Part shown: positions 22,136-33,446 of the stretch, piece after piece
Numbering within the stretch: position 1 is the stretch's first letter
Layout of the letters: the number at the start of each line of letters is the position of its first letter
From: Bisporella sp. PMI_857
Lineage: Eukaryota > Ascomycota > Leotiomycetes > Helotiales > Helotiaceae
Assembly: GCA_021307315.1 (NCBI GenBank)
Contig: JAJSPD010000128.1
Coordinates: 1 to 64,000, forward strand
Reading direction: 5' to 3'
DNA: 64,000 nucleotides
Made by a program: the position numbers and the translations under genes
Notes under the pieces: model-generated
What the model was told of the DNA's origin: nothing
Seen by the model: the letters and a program-made list of their open reading frames with translations, nothing else
The model's database searches: none

Positions 22136-23876
22136 ATGATAGTACCTTTACATTTCTCGCGACTCATCCTTGGTCTTGTAGTGCTTTCGTCTATTTCAAA
22201 TGGACGCCGGACTTCACTTGAGTGTGTATGCTAATCCTACCTAGTATACCTAGTTGTGTTACATTATCCTGTTATATATAATCTGATCAATCTTTTTCGC
22301 AGTGTGCCATTCTGGCTAAAATAATTCCTGGTAATGTCTTCTTATCAACTTCGTCTGTTTACGGAACCTCCCTGGCATCTTATTGGTCTCAACAAGAGCA
22401 AGCTCTACAACCCGCTTGTATTGTGCGAACGGGCAATATTAACACAATTGCGACTGCTGTTCGCTTTCTTGGAAATGAAAATCATCAAAATCCGGGATCT
22501 TGTCCATTTGCTGTACGTAGTGGCGGGTGAGAAGAAGCTGACACATCGACAAAATGTATCAGAATCTTACAAAGTGTAGTCATACTCCTTTCGCAGGTTC
22601 AGCGAACATCCAAGCAGGAATTACAATTGACCTTTCTCTTGTTAATGATATTGTTGTTTCCGAAGGTCGATCGCGTATACGCCTCGGCGTGGGGAATCGA
22701 TGGGGCGCTGTCAATGATGTTTTGGATCCTCTCAATTTAGCAACGGCTACTGGACGCATTAGTGGTGTCGGAGTTGGAGGATTTACCAGTGGCGGTAATA
22801 ATCTCACATATTGTCCTGCGAGAGATATTTTACTGAAGATCGTCAGGAGGAATGTCATTCTACTCACCTCGTCTAGGGCTCACCTGTGATGCAGTATTGA
22901 ATTTTGATGTATTGCTATCTAACTCCAATTTCGGTGCTCTGGTTTGACACTTTTACAGGTCATTCTCTCCTCCGGGGAAATAGTACAGGCCAATTCAAGA
23001 GTTAATCCGGATCTATTCCGCGCTTTGAAAGGGGCATCGAACAATCTCGGGATCATAACTCACATTGATTTACCGCTGGTTGAAGGTGGTTTCATCTGGG
23101 GAGGCTTTTATGCTATTGAAATGTCAAACCGTCCGCAAGTATTCTCTTTCTTCGAGGAGTTGAACAATAGCACAACATACGATCCCTATGTTTCAGTTAT
23201 AAACACCAACGTGTTCTCAAACGGAAGTTGGTACATTCTTTTCCATCTTGTAAACACTCGGCCAGGCGCAATAAGCTCACCTGTTTTCGCATCATTGCTG
23301 GCAATCCCACCACTCTTCTCTACGCTCCGGCAGGCAACCCACGGAAATTTAACCGACGAGTTCAACGCTGGGACCCCTGTGAACAGTCGAGCGTTGCTTG
23401 CTACAATGACGTTTTCTAATTCTGCAACCTTCATGGAGACATTCTTCCAGCTGGCAAACACCACCTCAGCCAGCATGACCTCAAAAGTCCCTGGTCTCGC
23501 TTTTACGTTGAGTTTTCAGCCTTGGCCACAAACAATCACAGGCCGTGGACGCGTAAACGGTGGGAATGCCCTCGGAATTGATGCTACAGATGGAGATCTG
23601 ACCAATATCGACCTCACATTGTACTGGAATGATGCCACAGATGATGGTTTCATCTATGCAGAGACCGAGAAGCTTTTCGATGCCGGTGTAAAGAAGGCAA
23701 AAGATATGGGCTTGTGGAACCGCTATCTGTATTTAAATTATGCAGATAAGTGGCAAAAGCCGATTCGCGGGTATGGCTTGAATAATGTAAGGATGTTAAG
23801 GAGGATTGGTAGAAAGTACGACCCTAGGCAGATCTTTCAGAATGCTGTAGTTGGAGGGTTCAAGCTTGCTGATTAA
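22136..23876 (+). CDS. Secreted FAD-linked oxidoreductase (berberine bridge enzyme-like)
   Basis: Five exons (22136-22225, 22303-22526, 22580-22794, 22847-22908, 22959-23876) close in phase to about 502 residues. A signal peptide is visible (HFSRLILGLVVLSSISNG). The FAD_binding_4 (PCMH-type) domain follows: LASYWSQQEQALQPACIV, then AVRSGGHTPFAG, where the His after GG is the usual covalent FAD attachment. GVGVGGFTSGGGMSFYSPRLGLTCD lies across the third junction, and GEIVQANSRVNPDLFRALKG follows. The C-terminal BBE motif is NYADKWQKPIRGYGLNN and KYDPRQIFQNAVVGGFKL. The family oxidises sugars, alcohols or secondary-metabolite intermediates using O2. The usual second covalent Cys of bicovalent members is not evident. 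The gene looks intact. Confidence 0.9.
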
Positions 23877-26747
23877 GAATGTCGCAAGTCATAAAATACC
23901 AACCCTAGAGTACGAGTTGATTGCGTTGTCCTAATAATAAGGAATAATATGACCCGCCCAAAAGGGAAAATACATACTGATCACCTCTGATTTTGCATCC
24001 ATCATGGTCTGAAATTTAGCTCTGAACGAGATATCTTCCTACTTCTAATCACCCCGTATTAAGGTATTAAAGGGGCGGCTAACAACTTCTAGCAGTAGCC
24101 AATAAAAGGCCTATGGTCTTCCCTTTCTAATCCGTGTCATCATTAAACTCTGTTCCGTAATATGGTTGTTAAACATAAGATTAACGCCATCACATGGAGG
24201 CCAGGCCGAGTAAGGGGTGATAACCGAAGCTACCTAAAGTAGTGGACAGATTTGAATGCAATATATTGCTTTAGCGGATCGCAATAGAGACAAATTTAGA
24301 AGAAGATTTGCCAGAACTCGCAAAATCGGCGATCCACTTGATCTCTATTAGCCTGTTAAGCCGACTAAATATCCTATCAGAGTAAGAATCGCTTTTCTAG
24401 AAGGAGAGGAATACACGCAGGAAGCCAGTTTCTTGCGATTGTTTTACAGTAATTTGTTCCGGGAGTGGTTGAGCGTTGATAGTCACGCATGACATGTGGC
24501 ATATCTAGCGCGAATTGGTTTCTCGATCTAACTAAATGCATATAGAGTAACGAGCGTTTTTCTAGATAGAGGGCTATATGGTTCAAGCGACAAAAGTAGG
24601 ATATGGATCTCACATGTACACCCAAGGGTTCTACGACAATTGTAAGGAAGCGGTTTCGGTCACGCAGGAATTGAGAAATATATTGAAAGAAGTGACAGAA
24701 TCATGTTGCGTTATATTCTGGTTGAGCGGTGGTAAGGACGGTAGCATCAGTTTACAAAGTACACAGCCATGCGCGGCTCCACTAGACACTTCGACTAAGG
24801 AGCGACGAAGTATCAATGGCCTGAGTGTCAAGAGTGGGATCCCAAGATTGGCTAAGCGGATCCCAATTAGGTGGATGAAGTAATGACTGGCACAGGTTGC
24901 AGATAGCATTGACTAGCATAGGCTCTCTGATAATTGCGGGTGGCTCTGAACTTGTACGTTTCTAGCGAGGCTTAGAGATGGCATGCTGTTGAGTATCTGC
25001 CTGTGGTACGTCTTGAGAAGCTTTCATATTGATATTCAAATAGAAGCATGTGATATCTTAGGAATAAGGCTCTATAGCCAACTACTCTCCTATACGGGCC
25101 ATCGATCTCAGTTTATCCTCCTCCAAGTCCTAAACTACCTCCTACAACACCATCTTGCAATGACAAAAATGGCATGGGTATATAGGACTTTGATGCCCTG
25201 GATACAGGGTATTAGTTGTTGGACCACAACGCCAATTAAGTCGCCGACAGGAATCTGTCAAATGTGGGGAAGAACACTCCAGAACCCAATAGTTTGGAGG
25301 TGGACGAGCAGCAGTGTGAACAGATGATTGATTTGGAGTCGGGACCGCCGCTGAGAAGCGGAGGAGAGATAATGCTAGCGAAATGATATTTGCTGTATAT
25401 TTGTAGTCAGCGGAGTATCCCATGAGCTGAAGGAAATATGAAATGAGTAATGCTGACCTTGGAAATGCATCATCTGATCGGATGGGCAACACCTTTGAAC
25501 TTCAAGAGTTGAAATTGAGTCGGTAGCTTGGAGTAGTGACTGAAACTTGGAAATAGGTTTATGATTAAGCTGTACTGCTGAAGGAAATCTGGAGTCCGAC
25601 GGCGAATATATGGGCTTGAAATAGCCATTACCAGAACCAGCGGATTAAGGCTGCTGGTGACCAAGTCAAGTTAAATTTTCACCAATAAAAGAGAGAACAC
25701 TAAGTAACCGAGACATCAGATGCCGTGTGCCACAAGACCACAACTTCGGAGAAGGTATTACACCAATATCTCGGGAACACATAGGCTAGATGGAGAAAAT
25801 TCTCATTGAGCTACAATGTGTGGAATGGTCGAAAAAGGCTCTGCTCTCGTCATAGAACGATGAGACCGCCTAAGTAATTTGATGTTGACCGCCATATCAT
25901 TTGGCTTTTAGTATAATACACAAAACATTGATGATGCAAGCTTGAGGCACTTTGCAAGTCTTAAACCGAGGATGATATATCGATTTCGTCAAAGCTTTCT
26001 ACACGAAACGTCTGGTAGGAGGTATGAGACATATCGCTACTCAGAACATTTGGATCATATGAGCCCTGTGCCATACTGAGGCAAGTCTTAGTGGAAATGA
26101 TAATCAATGTGCTGAGTTTTGCTCAGGTTTCCCCGATCTTCAGTAATTGAGGAAAATATTAGTTAGCAGCATGACATTTCCTAGGTCGTACGGATGCGCT
26201 CGTGATGAGATATCAAAGAGCATGATGTCTCAACTAAATGAAAAAAACCGGTTAGCGGAATATGTCGGTTTCTACCCTCATCTCGTCCAAATTTTGTAAG
26301 AGCCATCTTTGTGAATGTCACAATTCCAGCAGCGAGACACGATGTACACATCTCTCCTGGGGTAGATTTTCATGCCTCAGCATTTCACTAGTTTGATTCA
26401 ACATGACAGAATTTTGATCTCGGACAAGCACTGCAAATTCTGGTAACAAAGAGCTCTACATGCTGTTGTGTTTATAAGCAGTGGCATCTGATATCTACTT
26501 CTCCTTACAAGTTCTGCGTAATGAAACTTGATTAGCAATATCATTTCTTGCACATCGAAACTTATTTTGACTATTTAGAGATTGTCCTGACTTAACGTGT
26601 TATAAGATATTTGACTCTAATTCCTTTTCTTATTATCGACACAGACCTTTCCGAAGCTCATGCTGTCTCAATAAATATTCTCCTAGAACCAATTGCTTCA
26701 CTTCTTGCCAAACCGTAGTTTCTTTTGTATCTACCTGCTTGCAGCTA
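23877..26747. other. Gene-poor stretch
   Basis: Almost 2.9 kb without a frame that resembles any family. The longest frames (around 24578-24883 and 24983-25327) have low-complexity, non-conserved-looking translations and overlap frames on the other strand. No TIR or LTR structure was found. Confidence 0.45.
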
Positions 26748-27073
26748 ATGAATCTTCGCTCGTTTGGTGTACGTGAAATCGCCGGGATTGCTTTTGCAGT
26801 ATCCCTTGTCTTACTCGTCAGTTAGTATAGCATTCTCTTTCGTAACCGATAACTATCTCTGAAGGCTCTTTCCTAACTCTTTTGAGTTGTGGCTGTAATC
26901 ACCTTCTGTTATAAAGACCGCTAACGCATTCAACAACAGCAGGGAAAGCATCCTCTCACACTAGCTGCAATGCAGTATATAGACGAGCTATCTGCGCAGA
27001 ATATCGAGCTTCCAAACTTGGAGAGAATTTGGGATGGACAAGTAGCGAGTGCCGAATAGAGGTAAAGTGCTGA
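26748..27073 (+). CDS. Candidate small secreted Cys-containing protein
   Basis: ATG 26748 opens an exon (26748-26820) encoding a basic start and a hydrophobic run (IAGIAFAVSLVLLV) like a signal peptide. A 122-nt intron with GT..CAGCAG ends at 26942. Exon 2 (26943-27073) encodes about 42 residues with four Cys (SHTSCNAVYRRAICAEY, SSECRIEVKC). The total is about 67 residues. Size, signal-like start and paired cysteines fit fungal small secreted proteins. No homology is recognised. The sequence around the ATG is not a strong start context, so the model is tentative. Confidence 0.4.
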
Positions 27074-27271
27074 TTCTGAGTGGAATATGAAAGAAAATAG
27101 GGGTTCTGATTCAGCAAAAGAAAGCTGGATTGCATAGAACTTAAACAAGTTTTGCTCTGTACATGAGATATCTGGCTGGCATGTTTCAACACATCCAGTT
27201 CATCTCCTCGCCTCCTCCTCAAATCCTTTTTGGCCTCTTTTCTCTATTTGCTTTGTCACCCCCAACTCGAA

Positions 27272-27566
27272 TCACGCAGCTTCGTTCTGTCCTCGAGTAA
27301 TGCAGAAGTCGCTTGAGCATTTACACATGCACTTGTACGGACACTGCTTCTTAGAATCTGGAATTGTTAAGATTCCATTGTTTGTACATGAGTAATTGTA
27401 CTTTACGCGGCAGGCAATCGAAGGTCCTCCGAAGGCACCTGTACCTCCACAATCGAGATAGTATGCTGCAGATACGATAGTTGGAAGAGATGTGGACAGC
27501 ACTGACCAGGTTAGTGATAGAAGGGTTATTGAGAAATAGAAAACACAGACTACGTAGTAGACGCAT
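27272..27566 (-). CDS. Candidate Cys-rich secreted protein, start unresolved
   Basis: A minus-strand frame ends at 27272 and contains a hydrophobic stretch (VVCVFYFSITLLSLTWSVLS) followed by a mature-like region with eight Cys: LDCGGTGAFG, ACRVKYNYSC, QCPYKCMCKC and DFC. That pattern fits a disulphide-rich secreted protein. No ATG lies in this frame before the hydrophobic part. The nearest ATG (27564-27566) is in the +1 frame and reads MRLLRSLCFLFL. Either a first exon is missing from my model or a frameshift has broken the start. It converges with the small candidate ending at 27073. Confidence 0.35.
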
Positions 27567-27599
27567 CGCTGCTGCTTGTGCAATTGCGTTTAATTGACG

Positions 27600-29487
27600 G
27601 CGAGATGATTGGTTTCAATAAGTAAGGGAGGCCTCGGAACTAAAAGAAAAGTGTGGTCCCATTGCTTAGACATCTTATAGAAAAATTAAGAATAAGAAAA
27701 GGGGGAATTGACAGCAAATTTGCGAAGCTACGCGGATTTCGTTAGTGATATGTGATCAATCATGTAAAGATTCGGAGGTAATATACAGCTTGTGATACGA
27801 AAGATGGTCATAGGTTCCCATTTTGTATCACCCTGTCAGGAGTTTTTGTCAAACCTGTGCTATTGTGACGTTGAAGTACGAAGCGAAAATAGAGAATATG
27901 AGGCAAAGGTAGAGTTAAAATGCTGACCTGAGTCCTTAAAAGCGATAATGGAAGGAAGCTGATAAGGGACTAATGGGCATCGACTTCAAAAGACATATAT
28001 ATGGTTTCGTTTGCTTTGATGAGTCTGCAGTTATTTTATCCGGATGTACTACTTGTGCTACGCGGACTGCTTGTGAACCTCGGGCTACCAACCGTGATCG
28101 ATCGAATACCTCTTGGAGTATAATGTTTACGAAGGTAAGTGTGACAACGTTCATAGCCTCCGCACACGGAACAGGTCCCATTATTATCATTATCACGTCT
28201 CCCAAAGATGTAATGGGATGGCCACCAATATTCGCGAGACTAGTAATCAGAATAGGAGAACTATGAAACAGTCACTACAGTATGCCATCTCTTCCCCAGG
28301 GAAAATTGCTGGGGGAAACGTTTCGCACACTTACAGAGGTCTTAAACAAAGGACTAAAGACTTGCATTGATGGAGAGATTGGCGAAAGAAAGAACAACTA
28401 GTGAAACAGCATAATCATATCAGCTGCCATGTTCTGGGTATATTTAGTAAAGGAATATAGCCCTTTTGGTCAAAGACCTGGCAAGACATCGACCGGACAC
28501 ATTGTACTAACATGTATTACCTAGTTTCAAGTACCATTTGGATTGGCTACTAGGCCTTACGTAAATTTAAAAAAAAATTAAAAATTGCACGGCCGCACGG
28601 TTCAGCCTGGACGGCTCTACAATATCTAGGTCATAGAATACACCGATGTAATGGCCTTACTGTCTCCTGAGTTAAGTCTAACAGAAAGAATACGGGTCTA
28701 GTTTAAGGGTCACACTACTGTGGCACCGTATAATACGTCTTACCCAAAGCCCCGAAGCAGTAGTATTGAAGGCATGAGGGATTATGGGTAATAAGAAGAT
28801 CCTAGAGTTTTTGTTTCTGGACACGCGTGAGAGTGAGGTTCCAATTGTGATGGATCAAACTGGTACGAACACCAGGCACTAAGGAGCAGATTTCACATGA
28901 TTCGTATTTTGAGATTTGTCCATGCCAAGCACCGAGTCATCATTACCAAACATCACCACCAGAAGCACTTTCAATCTACCTTCGGCACTGACTTTCGGCT
29001 CGGCAAGCCAACTCGGCACCAAAAAAAAAGGGAAAGTGCCTTTTTCGGTTAAACCCTCTGTTTAGCGCACTAAGCCATATATGGCATAATCCCGACTCAA
29101 ACTTGACTGCACGAAGTGCTTAGCGGGTCATGGAGAATGTAGAGAATGTGGAGAGAAAGGAGTTCTAGTTCTCTATGGAGCCGCGTCGTTGTATTGTCTT
29201 ATAAGAAGCTGCGTCTGTATCCAGAGAATCATATTCCCTTCATCACAACTTCAACTACTCCCAGCAAGTTCCAAATTGCTGCCTATATTTTATAGACCTA
29301 TATTTGCGTCACCTTAAGCATATAACGGCATATATAGCTATTCCTGACAAGATGGAGGCAGGATCTGATCAACTCCTTTGCAGGGCTTTTTGTTTCAACT
29401 TCATCATAACCCAAAACTCCTGCGAATAGGTACTACATCTAGCCTTTATTAATCCCAGCAAAATATAAATGATTTTTATTAGTATTT
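27600..29487. other. Gene-poor stretch
   Basis: About 1.9 kb with no recognised gene. Short frames near 27936-28266 overlap on opposite strands and have no family resemblance. Confidence 0.4.
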
Positions 29488-29931
29488 GTGATGACTATAA
29501 TCTTCTGGAAGTTCGGTTACGATGGTGGTGTTATATCTGGTTTTCTTGCCATGCTATATTTCGGTTCAAAGTATGGCGCTGGAGTAAAGCCCGATGGCTC
29601 CAAATATTTAACCTCTAAGGACATCTCTATCAGCATAGGCACCTTATTCATCTTCGAAAGTCCCACCTACTCTCTCATCAAGGGAAGAGATGATTTAGCG
29701 GAAAAGAGCTTGCGAAGCGTCCGAGGCAGCTATACCGAAACTGAGACCCAAGCAGAGTTAGATGCCCTCCGAGCTCAGAAGAGTTTAAGGGAGCAGGAAG
29801 ACCAGGTACCATGGACGGAACGCTTCGAGGGTGTCAATCTCCGACGCACTCTTCTAGCGCCATCTATTGAGAAGAGAGAGCGAAATAGACCCATCGGCCT
29901 ACGGTCTTCACCTTATGGTCCAGCTTTTTGA
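29488..29931 (+). pseudogene. MFS sugar transporter with internal deletion
   Basis: The frame starts in a first transmembrane helix of the sugar-porter family (FGYDGGVISGFLAM, then YLTSKDISISI). It jumps directly to the central cytosolic loop (FIFESPTYSLIKGRDDLAEKSLR and EQEDQVPWTERFEGVNLRRTLL). In intact transporters about 150 residues with helices 2-5 lie between these motifs, and six more helices follow. Both are missing here, and the frame ends soon after. It therefore cannot be a functional carrier. The deletion junction keeps the frame open, so the loss may be fairly recent, or an intron-like event may be hidden. No second half is found downstream. Confidence 0.7.
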
Positions 29932-30817
29932 CTCCTTCAACGAAGGTATTATTGAATGCTGGAACAATAAGTGCCACAATAAGAGCCTAGCTTGCGAGCG
30001 CGTTCATCTCTAGCAAATGGTCATTCTAGCCCAAAGCCTATGCGAAATCTCTACTCGTTTTATGCGGCCCACAGATAAGGAGGCTTCATTCAATGTCTTC
30101 GGTCCCTACTCGCAGACAACGGAAGATGCACAACTTGATGACACGCAAAAAGCCGATATATTGATTATTCAGCGGTGGCTGCGAAATAGATTAGGGAAGC
30201 TATGTTCCACCACGGGTTTTTAGAGGTCGACCATAAGTGTGCAGAGCTTAGATATGATCTCGCAATTGATATAACCTACACTATACTAGACATTTGTGAG
30301 AGGATGAAACTCTACAGTTTAGAGGCTCACGGACTCGGAAATATAAGACCTGAAATATGAAAGAATACAGCACTAGGAACTAATTCATTTTGTCTTAGAT
30401 CGAGAAAGTTTATGATATCGCGCTTGGTGTCCTACAGCTGATCCTATCATATGCCCACCCCACGGGTCCTAGGCACAACATATCTATACATATAACTTTC
30501 CCTGAAACTCAGAGGTTATTGACACCCGAGATTTCACATTGGAAGCATTTAGAATCAGTTAATACTTTTGTTTCTCAGTTGGCCAATCGCTTTTTGGCCT
30601 TCTTGCACTGTTCAGGGGTGGTCTTCACCCATTTCTATCCATGTATATGAAGGGGATAATCAGGAAGGATGAATAAACATGCATTATACCCAAGTAAATG
30701 TAGAATAGTATAAGATATTGCTAATTATTATAAAGCAAATATTTTTTCTTTGGGGGAACCATATAGCGTTAAATAAGGGCATGCCTCCCATTTTAACTTT
30801 CTTATATGTATGGCTAA
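29932..30817. other. Intergenic, no gene recognised
   Basis: A short frame (30017-30223) has no recognised family. Sequence becomes AT-rich toward the nested element. Confidence 0.4.
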
Positions 30818-30819
30818 TA

Positions 30820-31595
30820 CAGTCAAACTTGTTTATATCGGAACTCTTTATATCGGAAACCTCTATATATCGGAAACCTCTATATATCGGAAAGAAGGCC
30901 TGGAACGCTCGATTTTTGGCAATGTATATCGGAATCCTTTTTATATCGTGATCGGAATGGATCTACTAAAAACTTGTTAGGTTCCGGTAACGTACTTCAC
31001 CACTAAGTGGCCGTTATCACTGAGTGGCCCATGCCAAGAGTGCACTGAAAATTGATATTTTTGCATGTTATATTGTAGCCTCTTTTTAATTAAAACTTAT
31101 AAAAACCAGTGAATAAGCTTTCTAAGTAATATAAAAGCTGTGCTTAAATTTTTATACAAATATTTTTAGTTGTTACTAAAATAATAGAATTTGGGGGCTA
31201 AAAACTGGATTTTTGTTAATATTTCTACAAGTATAAATAATAATTTGATTAAACTGAAAACTATTTAAAGTATAACTTACAAAAACATTATGTTACAATT
31301 TTATAGTTTTTTATTAAGTAAGTGCTGAAATATAGTAGTAGAAAAATAACGATTTTCGGTGCATTCTTGGCATGGGCCACTTAGTGATAAGGGCCACTTA
31401 GTGGTGAAGTACGTTATAAAAAGCGAAGGAATTTTGCTTAATAATACAATTTATGCACTAACACGTGATATGTTTTGACGCTTTGTGTACTTTTTATACA
31501 TTTATGCTTACTTTTGCAACTCAATATTCCGGAAACCTCTATATATTGGAATGAAGGTGTGGAACCGATGATTCCGATATAAACAGGTTTGACTG
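30820..31595. mobile_element. Non-autonomous pogo/Fot1-like MITE (outer element)
   Basis: The left end is CAGTCAAACTTGTTTATATC followed by GGAA. The right end in reverse complement is CAGTCAAACCTGTTTATATC followed by GGAA, with one mismatch in 24. TA dinucleotides flank both ends (30818-30819 and 31596-31597), the target duplication of Tc1/mariner-pogo elements. Sub-terminal ATATCGGAAACCTCTATAT motifs repeat near both ends. It has no transposase. It is 776 bp, of which 427 bp are the nested element plus its TA. Confidence 0.85.
30990..31414. mobile_element. Nested MITE with 62-bp TIRs
   Basis: The ends ACGTACTTCACCACTAAGTG and its reverse complement extend to about 62 bp with about four mismatches. 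TA occurs at 30988-30989 and 31415-31416. Within each TIR the unit CACT(A/G)AGTGGCC appears twice, giving internal palindromes. The interior is very AT-rich and non-coding. It lies wholly inside the larger CAGTCAAAC element, so it inserted later. I do not recognise the family. Confidence 0.85.
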
Positions 31596-32126
31596 TAGCT
31601 ACTATTGGCGAAAATAATATCCAGAGTACAATTTTAAGGCCAAGGGCTCAACTTTATATATATTTATACAAATGTGGTACCGCCAGTAAATATCAGGCAC
31701 CAATATCATGATAGCACTATCTAGCGGTTGTCACCAACGTAGTGTTTAGAGGGATGAGATGGGATTCTATTGAATTTGCCTTACCGAGAAATCAATGGGA
31801 GTAATAGGTTCGGCTGTACCATCAATACAGTCGAGATAGTAGACTGCTGATGAGCGTGTCACGGACCAAGGGTTGAAACTAGCGCTTCGCTTGAGACCCA
31901 GAAACTTAAGATGATTACCAGACCTATCTGTTTTAGCCTGCACAAGGGTGTGCCGCCTTGGATAACCTTGCCAGTGCACGTGCTATTATAGTCACGGCAA
32001 TGCGTGGGCAATCCATGCAGTACAGTGCTTCAATATGATAAGGGTACTGAATGGCTTCGAATTCCAGCAGTGAGCAGTCAACAATATTAGATACAGGGAA
32101 TTCATCCAATTCATCCAATTAATCGA

Positions 32127-32666
32127 TTAAAAAAACTGTGCTCCAATTCCCCGCAGATTGCGGTCTACCTGGCCATCCACTTCCGTATGCCTCGAGCCAT
32201 CATATCTAGACACAGGAGCTGCCCACAAGACTTCATAGCCTGGAGCAGAAGCAGAACCCAAGGATATTTCTTCTGCAACATGATTTCCATATGTATAGCA
32301 CACAGCACCATTCCGAAGCATCTGGTTTGGAATTCCATGTTGGCTGAGGAGAGATTGTTGTACGCGTGAGTACTTGGGATCGAGAAGATCGTGTACTTCA
32401 ATGCTTATATCGTGGCTGTAGAACGAGACTTGATCCACATCTTGATGGGCGGGGCAATTTGTGCTCCTGAGGCCGGTGGAATCTTGACTAGATCCGTAAG
32501 AGATATCCTCAGACTCCAGCGCAGAGGATGAGTCGTAGTTGTCGCCTTGAGATTCTTGACCAGACGTCTTAATCGAATCAGATCTTTGCGAACTTTCTAT
32601 GTTCGAAGATTTCCCACTCTCTCCATAATTTGGGAACCGTGATTTGAGTTTACGGGAGCTATCCAT
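32127..32666 (-). CDS. Hypothetical Ser-rich protein
   Basis: A 179-residue frame starts at ATG 32664-32666. The N-terminal half is Ser/Asp/Glu-rich and probably disordered. The C-terminal half (VSFYSHDISIEVHDLLDPKY, then NGAVCYTYGNHVAEEISLG) looks folded. No domain, signal peptide or membrane segment is seen. Sequence just downstream on the same strand (31767-32118) has Cys-containing frames that may be further exons, but no splice model closes. It may be a lineage-specific gene or a chance frame. Confidence 0.35.
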   Translation of the reverse strand: MDSSRKLKSRFPNYGESGKSSNIESSQRSDSIKTSGQESQGDNYDSSSALESEDISYGSSQDSTGLRSTNCPAHQDVDQVSFYSHDISIEVHDLLDPKYSRVQQSLLSQHGIPNQMLRNGAVCYTYGNHVAEEISLGSASAPGYEVLWAAPVSRYDGSRHTEVDGQVDRNLRGIGAQFF

Positions 32667-33446
32667 GTTCCGTTCAGTCTTGAATCTTGAAGGGGAATAA
32701 TCAAGAGGGTTTGTCCTACCTTGTTCTGGGCTTCTTACTACTAGACTTGGAAGACATGACTCCTGCAGCAGTATGAATTATCTTCTTGAAAGTTCTCAAA
32801 GTGAAAAAATTGAAGTATATAATCAATTTACTTAATTGAAATGCGAAAATGTTGGCATGGTGCAATTAAGAATCGCGAGATATGACTATATACGGGCAAA
32901 ACGAACTCTGAGCTGCAGCACATTGGTTTGGTGGTGCCCTTCAAGGATTTCAGGCTCATCACATTATGGGCGGCCTCCTCAGGGAATACATATTTAGAGC
33001 AACGTGTGAGAAAGCCGCAATGAAAGGCCTACGCATATAAGATGTCGAAAACAGGGCTACAGCGTTGCGGTCCTATCTGCTTGGGTGAAACTACGATATA
33101 GGTGGCCTCCCCCTCAGCCAATCTCCTTATAGATTATCCTGAAACAGCATATAGTCTGCATGGTATACCAATGAGGGAAATAAAGTGCCATCAATATCTA
33201 GTCAGAACCGACCTTTACAGTTTCGTCTTCGATAGGCGGCCTCATGCCAAGATCCAACTCGGGTAAGCGCAACCAGGATTCCGACTGGTCTGCATATTCT
33301 AAGCGACCGCTACACTGATCCGTATACCATTGGCAAAGTATCACCTACTCAAGTTATGAAATAGAAATATTCGAGCTCGAATAAATTCAAATTACTAGCC
33401 GTGCACGTGACCGTAACTACATCAATCTTGAAAGACTACTCCCCCT
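32667..33446. other. Intergenic, no gene recognised
   Basis: 3' flank of the AsaB-like gene and 5' flank of the hypothetical Ser-rich frame. No repeats were noticed. Confidence 0.45.

Noticed and set aside
24578..24883. 101-codon plus-strand frame
   Set aside because: Overlaps a similar-length minus-strand frame, has no domain-like motif and no supporting splice or start context.
27936..28266. Overlapping frames of about 90-97 codons on opposite strands
   Set aside because: Mirror open frames without protein character; a Cys-containing third frame was considered but has no start or splice model.
31767..32118. Possible Cys-rich exons resembling the 27.3-kb candidate (both contain YYLDC)
   Set aside because: Similarity is limited to a few residues and no in-phase exon model could be built before the MITE boundary.
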